The position numbers were made by a program, and so were the translations under genes. Below the pieces are notes generated by a model that was not told the DNA's origin, did no database searches, and saw only the letters and a list, made by a program, of their open reading frames with translations. From Ditylenchus dipsaci (lineage: Eukaryota; Nematoda; Chromadorea; Rhabditida; Anguinidae): DNA of 64,000 nucleotides. The stretch covers positions 372,001 through 436,000 of the forward strand of contig SADC01001382.1 of NCBI GenBank assembly GCA_004194705.1. The letters are read 5' to 3'. Positions 53,952-64,000 of this stretch are shown here, piece after piece (within the stretch, counting starts at the first letter, position 1; every line of letters begins with the position of its first letter).

Positions 53952-55090
53952 AGTGAAGTTAATCGGTACATATTTGTTGACAGGAGGGTATTAACTTGCT
54001 AAAAGACACTTAGTATTCCACACAATACTACGGTTTTTGTAGCGTACTTGTGACTTTGCCCTTTTACATTTACAAAAAATTTCCAATTTATAAAAAGAGG
54101 TAATAATGCGGAATCAAGCATTGACTCGTGTGCTTCCTTTTTTTGTTATAGAGCCACTGATTATAGCTTGTAAGGAATAAGCCGATTCAGTTAATTTTTT
54201 GTGCTTGTTTTTAGTGCAAAGTTCGGAGGAAAGATAATGAATTCCAAGAGTGTTTTGGTTGGTCATAAAAACATCAATTTGTGGAAAATAGGTCCTTTTA
54301 TTTTTATTACTGTTGAAGAAGATACTACTCATCTGTTTTGCCCTCTTTATAGCATTTGTCTTTGTTAATTTAAGTTTTTTCTTATCATAAAAAAGAACAT
54401 TTTGTACTTATTTATCACGGGAAATTTAAGTAATAGGAGTTTTATAAAAATGAAAAGTTCTTTTGCTAGAGATGGTCACTTTTATTTCCTTAAATGGGCA
54501 TGCCCGTGCGTTCAATGCCCGTCAATTCAAAAATTCTTCATAATCATTGGATTTCTGTACCAATTTTTGATTGGTTAAGGAAAAAGTATTTTTATCGTTT
54601 TTATACCGAAGAATTTTTTCGCATTAAAATGATATAAAAGTATATATAAATTGTTTTTGAGATCTTTGCAATTTTTTTTCAAAAAAACGGTTGTGACTAA
54701 GGAAATTTTTCGGGAGGGGTGCAAACACATAAAATCGATTAAATTAGGACAAGGCATATATTGGGTCTCTACAAATATGGTTCCGACTCAACCTGTTCTT
54801 TTAACTATTTTAAATATGAAAAATTGCGGCAAAAAGCACATCTTTAAAACTCATCATACTTAAAAACCAATAAAAGTCTACCAATTTACACAATAAATAA
54901 ATTAACTAATTTACGTCTTTGCAAATCAAATACGCCTTCTTATTTTAACCGGAAACTGTTATTTCATAGTTTTTAACAAAAGAAGTACCACTTCAATAAA
55001 CTTGGAAATGAACTCTTTTAGGTTGACTCGTTTTTTTTTAACATTTCTTATGCACTTTGATATACTAGTCTCTAATTCAGTTTACTTTCC
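53952..55090. other. Intergenic; one weak ORF
   Basis: A minus-strand frame at 54114-54332 (VFMTNQNTLGIHYLSSELCT, HKKLTESAYSLQAIISGSIT) begins right after a possible AAAACAG acceptor and has balanced composition; it could be a terminal exon, but no partner exon was found. A remnant with GGGCATGCCCGTGCG occurs near 54494. Confidence 0.25.
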
Positions 55091-55092
55091 AG
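55091..55092 (+). promoter_or_regulatory. Candidate trans-splice acceptor of the acyl-CoA synthetase
   Basis: TTTACTTTCCAG ends 15 nt upstream of the ATG at 55108, matching the nematode acceptor consensus. Confidence 0.4.
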
Positions 55093-55107
55093 TTAGTTTG
55101 AACAAGA

Positions 55108-58100
55108 ATGAGACGGATCTTTGTGAGACCTCTTAAAGATTTTCTCAAACAAAGAAGGTTTTTTGAGCTATCTACAGTTAAAGCCTTTTCTGATCGAAAA
55201 CAATCGGTTGTTGATTCCAATCACGATGCTGTAAACAAAATTAGTAATTTTATAATTTCTTGCCTAAAAACTGCTAAAATTGACAAGTATTTTAGATACA
55301 AAGTTGTCTCTAGTCAAATCAGAATTCCCATCTGTCCCTGTAGCTTCTCGTTCATTTGCAGATGTCATTTTGGATGCACTGCTGCGTCACTCCAAAGAAC
55401 AGCCAAATCGACCCGCCATGGTATTTTTTGTAATTTTTTATAAAGATATACTAAAAAAATAGAAGGTGGCTCACCCTGGTCTCTGCACACAAAAAAATTC
55501 ATTTGAAAACATTACTGACAAAATTAGGGTAGCCCTGCGCGAATTCGAATTTCGCAAATTGCTGTGCTTGTCGAGTTTCATGGCCCTTTAACAATGAATG
55601 AAGTTCAAAAAGTGATCACAGTACCCGTTTTGGAGGGGTAAGTACAAGGAAATCCTGTCGCTTTTCGTGCTGTATTAGAGCAAAAATACAAGACAAGACA
55701 CACTTTACAAGACAATTACCTAAACTTTGGGTACTCCTATTTTCAAACATGTTTTTATACAAGGAGTTTTATTTTAAATAAGTTTATTACTGAAGATAAA
55801 ACCAACCGAACAAAATTCATGGAAGAAAATTCAGCTTTAGAATAATGTCTGAAAGCTTTAAGAGAGGGGGTCAAGCTACTTAGGTTTGAAAAAGTGGCTT
55901 CCATGGCGCAGTGCGTAGTGCCCAAAATGGTGTTGCTTTGGTGTTGCAGGTTCAAACCCACGTAGTGGCACACTATTTTTTTTTGGCTTGTCCGGCCAAT
56001 TTAGAGGTAATTAGACTTTTTGACGCCAGATCATGGTGTGTAAAAAGACTAAAAGGCAAAAAAAAGACTAAAATTTGAAATCATATTAAAATTTTGCTGT
56101 AGACTAAAATCGCTGTCAAAATTTAGTCTAATTTTAGTCTTTATTTTAGTCTATTTTTAGTTCTATTTAAGTCTTCTTCTAGTCTTTTTCAAAAAGTTTA
56201 GTGTTCCTTAAGTGGTCTTAATGTTCTATGTTCAGGTGATCTTAAGATGCAGGAAAGCTCAATTACTAAAGCCATGGTAGTTCAGAGCCATAATCAAAGA
56301 TGTTCAAAGGTTACATCTATTCCTTGCCTCTTTTAAAAGTCCATGTTTTTTTCTTCTCTAGATTGTGTTCAATGAGCGTATTCATTCTGCGAAGCATTTG
56401 TTGTCAAGCAAACAGTACGGCTATCGTTTCAATTTGCTGGTGGAAATGTTCACGAAACAGAATTCGTTTGATTTAACGTTCCCGACTGCCAGAGGATTCT
56501 CAACAATAACAGATACTATCTGCGGCAACTTTTTTATTATCAAATGTCAATATTATTCGAATATAGTCCAGAATCAAAGGTCATTTTTAGAGGAGTTTAT
56601 GTGCACAGTTTTTTCAATTATGTCTCGAAAAGGTTACCATTTTTTTGTAGAGTTCGGAACTCCAAAGAACTCTAAAACGCTTCGGTGGTAGATTTGTACA
56701 AGAAGTCTGAATTGTCTTTCCAAGTCTAGAATGCTCGCAGAATAGCTGAAATGGGACTGGAGAAACTGGAAAGAATCACTAACTATCTCAGGTAAATTTC
56801 TTTGTATTTGTTGTTCTCTTATGCAATTTATTGTTAGGCAAAATGACCGAATTCGATTGAAGGTAGTGATCGCTTTGAAATCTTTGATATGTTCAGCCAA
56901 GCAAAGTCGAGGATGAGATGAATGCATATGTTTTAATGCCGGTAATCGAATTGGACCGCTCAACTTTTGGAAGAACAATGGATCTATAAGTAACTTTCTG
57001 GCGTTAAATTTTCACTGATTGACCTATTCTAGTATTTGCCTAACCTCGCTCGAATTGCTAAGATGATGATCGCAGTGCCGGGATCAAGCTCAGCTAGTGA
57101 GAGGGCATTCAAGGATCTGCGATGTGTGCAACCGATTGTATCCAAAGAAGGCGGCTACACTCATCGATCTGAGTAACTTGTACTTGAAAAAAATTCCTTG
57201 ATGTTTATTTCTGTTTGCTGTCTTCAAGCCCTGGAAATAAAGTTGAAATTACGGTTAGCATAGTAGTAATATGCCAGAATCTCATAAACTCACATATTTA
57301 ATGAAAAAAATGAAAAAAGAGATTGGAGTTTTTTAATTAAAAGTATGACACTATTTACTTAACACTGCGGTGAAAAAAATTCAACAAGGAAGAACAGGAA
57401 AATAGCATGAGACTAATAAAATTTTCCAAAAACACTGAAAACAAAGAACAGGATCAGGACCATTGAGGGTGCATCAGGGCCATTATGTGTAGATATAGAG
57501 CATTAAATAAGGATCTGGAACAAGAGGGGTGGACATCGACTAAAAGAGTAGTTGAAGAGCTATTAAGAGTGGACCTAGACCATTGAGAGCATATTAGGAC
57601 CAGGATACAACGACACCACGACAATCCCCTCCAGGTGATCCCTCAAGGTTCATGTGTGAAAAAGATCAACAAGAAAGAAAATAAAAAAAATGGGAAATTA
57701 AATGAGACCACTAAAAGAAAACTGATTTTTTTGAAAAAGACTAAAAGAAGACTAAAATAGAACCAAAAATAGACTAAAATAAAGACTAAAATTAAACTAA
57801 AATTTTGACAGTGATTTTAGTCTTTTTATTCTGAACGTAACGCCACAAACTTTTAGTCTTTGGTTTGCCCTTTAGTCTTTTTACACACCATGCGCCAGAT
57901 CCGGAATCAGCGACCCAAATTACCCCTAGAAATGATCAAACAAGCCAAAAAAATAGTGTGCCACTGCGTGGATTGAACCTGCAACACCAAAACAACACTA
58001 TTTTGGGCCGCAAAACGCGAGCGCTACGCACTGCGCCATGGAAGCCACTTTTTCAAAGCTATGTAGCTTCCCCCCCTTTAACCCACCTTCTTAGATAAAC

Positions 58101-61100
58101 GCAGAAGATGAAAATGACTTTGTTACCTACGAACAATTGTACATAAAATCACACACAATCGCTGCCTTTCTAGAGTCTCTGAAATTTGGGCGTGGAGACA
58201 TTGCTTGCACAGTGGTAAGTAGTACCCTATTTGACCTCCGATTTTTTCGTTAACTTTCAAGCTTCCAAACTGTTGGCAATTTCTGGCCGCTTTTATCGGT
58301 TGCAGTATTCAAGGAGGGTCAATCTCCGGTGCTAATCACAACTTTATTGATCGTAATTATTTGTTCTTTTATGTTGACTTTCTTAAAAATTATAATGATA
58401 TGTTTGAGGTGAACTAGCCCAGCAATTCATTGATTCCAAATGCTCAGTGGTTTTCTGCTCTGATATTGCTTTAGATAAGGTCATCAAAGCTTGTGAAAAT
58501 GCTCCTTCAGTCAAGGTAGATTACTGTTTGGGGAACTCTTTTGAAATGTTTCCTCCATTTTATCAAGGAGGCTTGAGAAGTGTCTTTTTTCAAGAGTCCG
58601 TTGAGATATTTTTTTGCAGGTTCTTGTAGAGCACCCGAAGTTATATTATAAAATGCTGCCGCTTTTTATAGATCATCAAATCAATTACGGAGACAGGGCT
58701 CCCCGAAGTTACCGAAAACCCATGAACTACGGGTATCATGGTTTTTAGCCTATTTTGTAATCTCTCTTATTATACTGTAAATTGAGTTTCCAAAATTGAA
58801 TGGGGTATTTTCGTGCATATTTCGCTTATGGTAATTTTCATTTTAAAAAGCCCGTCCCGTCTTTCAAAACGTGCGAAAAAAGCCGATACCTGAGTGTGGA
58901 GGAAATTAAAAAGGGACTGCTTTTTTCAGGAATTTGAATACTTTTTGAATTTTATTTTTAAAATGATAATATTTTTACTCTTTATGATAGCGCATACGAA
59001 AGCCCAGTATCGTGGCTACACAATGGTATATAGAGCGTTGGGAACTATAAAAAACTAGGAATTTTTCATTTTAAGAAGATCAACAGGACATCTGGGTGCC
59101 GAAATAAGCATCTACATATCTATGTTCTTGACAAAAAAATCTATAGATTTTTGTATAATTACACACGCTCTATACACCATTGTGTAGCCCCAATGCTGAG
59201 CTTTCATATGCGCTATCATAAAAAGTAAAATATTATCATCTTAAAAAAATTCAAAAAGTATTCGAATTCCTGAAAAAAAAGCAGTCCCTTTTCAAATTCC
59301 CTCCACACTCAGGTATCGGCCTTTTTCGCACATTTTGAAAGACGTGACGGGCTTTTTAAAATGAAAATTATTATAAGCAAAATATGCACGAAAATACCCC
59401 ATTCAATTTTGGAAACTCAATTTACGGTATAATAAGAGAGATTACAAAATAGGCTAAAAACCATGATACCCGTAGTTCATGTTTTTTCGGTAACTTCGGA
59501 GAGCCCTGTCTCCGTAATTGTTTTGATGATCTATAAAAAGCGGCAGCACTTCATAATATAACTTCGGGTGCTCTACAAGAATCTGCAAAAAAATATCTCA
59601 ACGGACTTTTTGAAAGAGGCACTTCTCAAGGTTCCCTGGCTAAATATTTCTAAAATTGAAAAGGCGTGAATTCAAACAGAATGACACAATACAATGGCAC
59701 AGTGGCCAAGGGCCCATATGCCCTATGCCGATTATCTAAAAAAGCAGAAAAGACAGATGTTTTGAGTTTTTGACCGATAAAAGAGGTTTTAGATGAATAA
59801 AGGTGAGAAGCCAAACTGCACTAGTACCCATAAATACATGTGCGTACCACATTTTTATGTGGTTATATGTGGTTTATACCATATTTCGTCTAATAAGCGC
59901 CCCGGGCGCTTATTTTTCAAACCCCCAAAATTAGGAAAATTTGGAATTCGGTTTCGAGATTTTTGGGTGCTCATCCAAAATCTAAAAAGTGGAATCAGTA
60001 GAGCTCGTGGGAGTTAAGAAAACATATCAAACAGCTTTGCAAAATATTGCTTCCACACTGAGATCCAGACCCTCAAAGTCGAAAGGGGGCGCTTATTAGA
60101 GCGGGGGCGTTTATTAGAGGAAATACGGTATGTTCACTCAAGGTTTCCAAACTCTTGTTCCACACTTGAACAGCGATGCATCTACGCAGCCGGTTTTCGT
60201 AAGAGTCCATCGCCCCGTCTAGCATCTCCCATGGCAAATTGTCGAAGGCTGTTTGAATCCTGTGCTTGAGATCTTCCAAGTTGGCCGGCTGAGTTCGATA
60301 GACTTGAGATTTGATGTGTCCCCACAGAAAGAGGCAAAATTTTTAACAGAAAATGGCGAGTAATGTGTCAAACAAATGCCTATCGTCTCCTCTGTCGGAT
60401 AAAAAAAGATTTCGTAGAAACAGCGCAAACTCGAGAAGTTGTGAGCAATTCAGATAATTTGGAAAATTTGGACCACCCTGTATTAGTGGTGACCTCCTCC
60501 CCCAAATGCCTTGGTCCCCCCTGTTGAATTTATCATTATTTTTAGTGTGTTTGTCTTTTTTACTTTTCTCTTGAGTTTTATAATATTTCACATGTTTCAC
60601 GATGTAATTCAATGTGGATGAAAAATTATGAAAAAAATAAAAAAAGGTAACAGGTGGTATCAAAGCAAAATTTAAAAAAACCCCGAAATAAAATTAATTA
60701 TAACAGGGAAATTAAAAAAGGGCTATTGTGTTTTTTCCGGGTCGCTTGAACTTCAGTCTTATATCGCTAATTTTTTTAGAAAATAATTGTTGTTCCCTTG
60801 TTATTAGAAGCTAGTAAGCTAGGCGAAAAGAAGTTGCCGCTCAATGTTGTCCACTTTTCTACAGTATTAAGTGCTACTCCTAATTTGAATAAGCAGAGCT
60901 TAGAAGTTGTAGTAGACAAGGATGTGCTTTTACTTCCTTATTCAAGGTATTTATCTATGCTTGTAAGCATTTAAAATGAATAATGTTTTTGCAGCGGCAC
61001 TACTGGGGCTCCTAAAGGTATCTAAAATGCTGAAAGTTAAGGCACGTTCACAATGAGTGTCAACCCGAGTGTGAGATTTGGAGTGTTTTTAGCGCGGGAA

Positions 61101-63562
61101 GAGCTGTACTTTTTTTTCACGAAAACTTTTTTTCTGTTGTTACCATCTGGTAGCTAAGATTCAGGGCTTCAAAATCAGCTATTGACAAGCAACACCTGAA
61201 ATAAAAATTGAGTGAAAATGCTTAGGTCCGCACTCAGGTCGACACTCGGGTCGACACTCTGTAAATATTCTAGTAAGTGATTCTTCTAATTTAAAGCGGA
61301 GGGGGGGGGGTGGTTGGTACACTTTATAGTCTGAATGGTTCGAATACCACTTTTGGAGGGTTTCACTCTTTCATATATATTACTTATATCACTCTTTCTT
61401 ACTCTTTTCACAATAGGAGTATTTTTTTTTCAATGCGCCAAATATTTCTGCGTAAGCTTTAGACATCCATTCGTTTGCTTGCTGTGGTGTTATGGTTTTT
61501 GTATCTAGATACTGCAATGGATATTCATTGTTTCTTAACTCTAGGTAATAATCTTCATTGTAAGGCATATCCAGTGGGTATTGTGTGACAGTTGAATCGA
61601 TGAGGTCTAAAAATGAAAGGTTATATATGCTTTCTTAAAAAATTATACTTTTGGCATATATTGTTGAAAACTCCCAATGGCGGATGGCAACAATGGATGC
61701 TCGTTTAAGCACCTTGTAAAGTTTTATCTCCTTGTGTTTTTGGAATAAGTGGCTTTTGGCATGCGTAAATAAGCGATTTGACCATTGCTGCGAAGCTTGT
61801 CTTTCACTTTTAGCGCTATCGCCAGAAATGCCAGCGTAAATAATAGCTGACTTAGAATCTCTCTGGTCCGGGACATACACTATTACATATCCAGTACCAT
61901 AAGAAAAAGTTTCTTACGAAAATTCGGTCTTACGAAGTGTCGAGTATGGGCCTGAGTGTGGTCCTGAGTGCGGACCTAAGTATTTTCACTCCAATTTTTC
62001 ATTTCAGATGTTGCTTGTCAATAGCTCATTTTGAAGCCCTGAAACTTAGCTACCAGATGGTACAACAGAAAAAAAGTTTCAGTCAAGAAAAAAATTACAG
62101 CTCTTCCCGCGTTAAAAACACTCCAAATCTCACACTCCGGTCAACACACATCGTGACCGTGCTTTTAGAGTAACAATAGAAAGAGTTAGGGCTAAAGGGA
62201 TGGACATGAATCCAGCAAGCTAGATAATTGATATGCTCTAAAATGTTTTGCTAGATTTCTTGAATTATAGAAACTTTTGAACAACAAGAAAAAGCATTCT
62301 AAATCGCTCGATGATTCGTGTTCACCATGAGTCAGGATGATGTTCGTTCCAACTGAGCGTGGTGCAGATTTAGCCGTTTTTGGGTCTACTCATTTCAAAA
62401 TGGTGCAAATTAGTGCCTACCACCCCCAGCCCCTAAAGCCAGGAATAAAAAAGGGTTAAATGACGGAAAATTATATTAAATTTGTTATTCCTAAGCGATT
62501 TTTTTCCGAGTTTTTATACAAAATAGTATTTTCAGGAGTAATGTTGACTCATAAAAGTTTGGTTAGTTTCCAGTTGATTTCCAATGAAATGAATTTATGA
62601 TGTAAAAAAAGTAAACTTAAGGTACAATGATGAATTGTTTCAACTAGTAAGATCTGGCCTTTTATGTACTTTTCTTACAGCTACCTTAATCTAGTCATTT
62701 TCATCACAAATTGATTACCAAGTTTGATCCTAATTGGGAGTGGAAGACAGGTACTTCTAATAAATCATGACAAATGTTTTTACCAATCAGAGGTTTTAGG
62801 GCATCAATGCTTTATTCTTCCCCTGTATCACATCTATGGGTTTGGAATCGCTATTAATTGTTTGCTGTCTGGTGGTTGTGGAATTCTGTTAAAGCAGTTC
62901 GACGGAGATATTTTCTGTAGAACGATGCAAAACTATAAAATCAATCATGGTCTATTGGTTAGTGATGACACAAAACTATTTACACGCTTGTAATTACCGT
63001 ATTTCCTCTAACTAGCTCACATATGGGTTTATTTTTCAACCCTGCGAAAATCGGAAAAATTCGGGTCGATCTCTAGATTTTTGCGTGAAAATACAAAACC
63101 TAAAAAGCGGAATCGGTAGAGCTCAAAAGAGCTCAGAGCAAAATATTTTCAATGAGTTGAGATATAGGTCCTGAAATTAGGGGGTGTGGACTAATTAGAG
63201 AAAATACGGTATATACGTTCAGGTGCCACCAGTGCTAGTTTTTCTTGCTAAAAGTCCAGGTAAAACGCGGTTTTAATTTTTTCACTAAATTATGGATTTG
63301 TTTTTTAGTTGTATCGAAATACGACTTATCCGCCATGAAGTTTATTATGACAGGTGCAGCGCCAGCTGGCAGTGAATTGATTGAAGAGGTTCGTTACATA
63401 ATTCTGAATAAATATACATAAGAAATTTAAATCTTAAGGTGAAGAAGAGAATCCCATCTGTTAGCCAAATTTCTCAGGGATATGGTCTGCTTTTAGTATT
63501 TAGTTTCAATCTAGCAATTTTATATCCAAAAATTTTGTGCAGGGATGACTGAAGGGAGTATG
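55108..63562 (+). CDS. 4-coumarate:CoA-ligase-like acyl-CoA synthetase (5' part; runs off the window)
   Basis: Adenylate-forming enzyme that activates a carboxylic acid with ATP and transfers it to CoA. Thirteen plus-strand exons join in frame: 55108-55243, 55314-55420, 58095-58214, 58262-58352, 58409-58515, 60780-60946, 60995-61017, 62536-62561, 62751-62957, 63223-63259, 63309-63388, 63439-63484, 63543-63562, about 389 residues; the last third lies beyond 64000. The P-loop PYSSGTTGAPKGVMLTH is split over four exons near residues 239-257; LPLYHIYGFG follows near 282, VPPVLVFLAKSP, then KYDLSAMKFIMTGAAPAGSE and the A5 motif QGYGMTEGS near 380. The N-terminus MRRIFVRPLKDFLKQRRFF suggests mitochondrial import. 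Small introns are 47-73 nt, but introns 2, 5, 7 and 9 are swollen by transposons. No frameshift was needed. Substrate cannot be told from the sequence. Confidence 0.95.
55894..55975 (+). mobile_element. tRNA-like (SINE-type) sequence in left arm
   Basis: A-box-like TGGCGCAGTGCGTAGTGC and B-box GGTTCAAACCC in pol III order and spacing. It is the shortened partner of the better-preserved copy at 57959-58050. Confidence 0.5.
56360..57190 (+). pseudogene. hAT-type transposase remains
   Basis: Near 57035-57130 the frame reads YLPNLARIAKMMIAVPGSSS then ASERAFKDLR, the C-terminal dimerisation signature of hAT transposases (normally LARIA..VLAIPASSA.SERVFS). Upstream an open stretch 56365-56691 (FNLLVEMFTKQNSFDLTFPT...) precedes it after a TTCTCTAG acceptor-like site. 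Stops and frame changes separate the parts and the catalytic DDE region was not recognised, so it is a fragment. Confidence 0.6.
57959..58050 (-). mobile_element. tRNA-like (SINE-type) sequence in right arm
   Basis: Minus strand: A-box TGGCGCAGTGCGTAGCGC, then a GTTTTGCGGCCC segment and B-box GGTTCAATCC. The match to both box consensus sequences is good. An intact tRNA gene is possible but a tRNA-derived SINE locked in the TIR is favoured because an inverted copy sits in the other arm. Confidence 0.5.
58568..59635. repeat. 1.07-kb foldback repeat in intron 5
   Basis: Left arm 58568-59040 and right arm 59160-59635 are reverse complements with few mismatches: ACGGAGACAGGGCTCCCCGA mirrors GGAGAGCCCTGTCTCCGT, and CTACACAATGGTATATAGAG mirrors CTCTATACACCATTGTGTAG. 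It starts about 50 nt after the donor of exon 5. Confidence 0.9.
59877..60130. mobile_element. TACCGTATTTCC-type MITE (copy 5)
   Basis: TACCATATTTCGTCTAATAA followed by GCGCCCCGGGCGCTTATTTT at the left; GGGGCGTTTATTAGAGGAAA and TACGGTA at the right. The internal AAAAGTGGAATCAGTAGAGC segment is shared with the other copies. Located in intron 5 of the acyl-CoA synthetase. Confidence 0.85.
60125..60330 (-). pseudogene. mariner-like transposase C-terminal fragment
   Basis: Minus strand reads FLWGHIKSQVYRTQPANLED then LKHRIQTAFDNLPWEMLDGA and MDSYENRLRRCIAVQ, the region after the SPDLTP motif of the same transposase type as at 10183-10590. It is cut at its 3' side by the adjoining MITE copy 5. 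Confidence 0.75.
61041..62164 (-). mobile_element. TIR element in intron 7 carrying its own spliced gene
   Basis: Inverted repeats of about 220 bp bound it: GCACGTTCACAATGAGTGTC and AGTGTGAGATTTGGAGTGTT at the left, the complements ending ATCGTGACCGTGC at the right, both followed inwards by CACTCAGG..GCGGACCTAAG-type repeats (GTCGACACTCGGG at the left). The enclosed 61435-61905 region encodes a two-exon gene on the minus strand. No clear target duplication was found. Confidence 0.7.
61435..61905 (-). CDS. GIY-YIG-like protein encoded by the intron 7 element
   Basis: Two minus-strand parts join at a 44-nt intron (AAAA|GTATAATT ... CATTTTTAG|AC): about 61655-61905 and 61435-61612. The peptide has SYGTGYVIVYVPDQRDS, IIYAGISGDSAKSERQ, then QQWSNRLFTHAKSHLF and HKEIKLYKVLKRAS; after the junction it reads LIDSTVTQYPLDMPYNEDYY and ends NEWMSKAYAEIFGALKKKI. 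The spacing GYV-x-IIYAGIS ... W..R...H recalls the two-strand core and following Arg/His of GIY-YIG nucleases, but the catalytic Glu is not certain. The start is not defined and may lie in the TIR. It could be the element's own mobility protein or captured cargo. No known transposase motif was seen. Confidence 0.45.
62165..62530. other. Rest of intron 7, nothing recognised
   Basis: AT-rich sequence between the TIR element and the 26-nt exon 8; no repeat or coding signature identified. Confidence 0.4.
62995..63211. mobile_element. TACCGTATTTCC-type MITE (copy 6), in intron 9
   Basis: TACCGTATTTCCTCTAACTA to ATTAGAGAAAATACGGTA, with the shared AAAAGCGGAATCGGTAGAGC segment inside. It ends 11 nt before exon 10. 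Without it intron 9 would be about 48 nt, the normal size for this gene. Confidence 0.9.
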
Positions 63563-63608
63563 GTTAGTCAATTTATTGTTAGTTCTGTCAAGTCTCAATT
63601 TGACTTAT

Positions 63609-63714
63609 ACAGTCAAACCTCATTATGACATACCCTCTTGGGACTGACCCTAGGGGTATGTTATATCAAGTGGTATGTTATATCGGGGGTATGTAATAAC
63701 GATGTTTAACTGTA
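63609..63714. mobile_element. pogo/Tigger-like MITE downstream of exon 13
   Basis: TACAGTCAAACCTCATTATG at the left, ACGATGTTTAACTGTA at the right, with internal GGTATGTTATATC repeats. TA borders and CAGTCNAACCTC ends suggest a pogo-like family. Confidence 0.6.
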
Positions 63715-64000
63715 CCTACAATTTTCTCTTGAGGTTCGTTTTCAAGACGATTTTTCGACCGAGTGTCGGAAGTCTTTTGTTAGTTCTTTTTAGATAGTCT
63801 GGTCTTAAAAATAACAGTTTTTCCAATTTTGCCGATCATTTTTGCAAAAGACAACAGCTTTCTTATTTAAAAGCAAAACCCTGAACTCATCTCACATGTT
63901 TTAACTTTAAGTTTTTCTTTTCACATTGCCAAATAAATGTCTCAAAATAAACGATTATCAAAATCAACAAAAAAGAGAGTGGTGAAAAATCGCAATGCTT
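63715..64000. other. Presumed continuation of intron 13, no exon recognised
   Basis: No continuation of the acyl-CoA synthetase frame (expected next: the hinge and C-terminal domain) was identified before the window ends. Confidence 0.4.

Larger units (their letters stand above)
55862..58080. mobile_element. hAT-related element with long TIRs containing tRNA-like sequence, in intron 2
   Basis: Arms of about 300 bp are inverted copies: both contain AAAAAGTGGCTTCCATGGCG, GTGGCACACTATTTTTTT and CATGGTGTGTAAAAAGACTA, followed by arrays of AGACTAAAA units that are inverted in the other arm. The middle has hAT-type transposase remains (56360-57190). The right end lies about 12 nt from the acceptor of exon 3. 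Confidence 0.75.

Overview
This is eukaryotic DNA, most likely from a nematode. The strongest clue is an exact 22-nt copy of the conserved nematode SL1 spliced leader on the minus strand at 24865-24886. Other clues fit: AT-rich sequence, introns mostly of 45-75 nt with TTTTCAG/TTTTTAG acceptors, several exons of only 19-26 nt, and a splice-acceptor-like AG 9-25 nt upstream of the start codon of all four well-resolved genes, as expected of trans-spliced mRNAs. The exact SL1 match favours a chromadorean nematode, but the species cannot be told.

Only a small share of the window is host coding sequence. From left to right: a ZIP-family zinc transporter (minus, 1625-3897, six exons resolved, last membrane segments not found); the 3' exon of an unrecognised gene (minus, 41582-41914); the mitochondrial succinyl-CoA ligase alpha subunit (minus, 33843-35454, thirteen exons, apparently complete); a two-exon gene for a Ser/Pro-rich single-pass membrane protein (plus, 49795-52175); and the first thirteen exons of a 4-coumarate:CoA-ligase-like acyl-CoA synthetase (plus, 55108 to beyond the right edge). 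Weak candidates are a small secreted peptide at 39441-39653 and short exons near 26.4 kb and 54.2 kb. SUCLG1 is a TCA-cycle enzyme and the acyl-CoA synthetase activates carboxylic acids to CoA thioesters; no operon links them.

The rest is dominated by DNA transposons and their non-autonomous derivatives. Recognisable transposase remains are mariner-like (10.2 kb and 60.2 kb), PIF/Harbinger (10.85-11.16 kb) and hAT (20.96-21.88 kb and 56.4-57.2 kb). There are six copies of a MITE with TACCGTATTTCC ends, a family with TTTAAAGGACC ends, pogo- and Tc1-like MITEs, tRNA-derived SINE-like copies, several 0.9-1.4 kb palindromic foldback elements, and a 30-bp satellite.

The most interesting signal is a recurrent architecture: an element whose ends carry arrays of a short direct repeat, the array at one end being the inverted complement of the other, flanked by 7-9 bp direct repeats. 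Examples lie at 978-1272, 2584-2862, 8037-9352, 14688-16238, 17024-17878, 27116-28545 and 53066-53943. Two of them (17024-17878 and 53066-53943) encode related peptides ending in ARMAN-x-IDGIN, and one of these has a paralogous empty site in the window. A separate TIR element inside an intron of the acyl-CoA synthetase (61041-62164) carries its own spliced gene with GIY-YIG-like features.

Three coding regions (SUCLG1, the membrane protein, the 41.7 kb exon) each need one missing base restored to stay in frame, which points to indel errors in a long-read assembly rather than to three independent pseudogenes.
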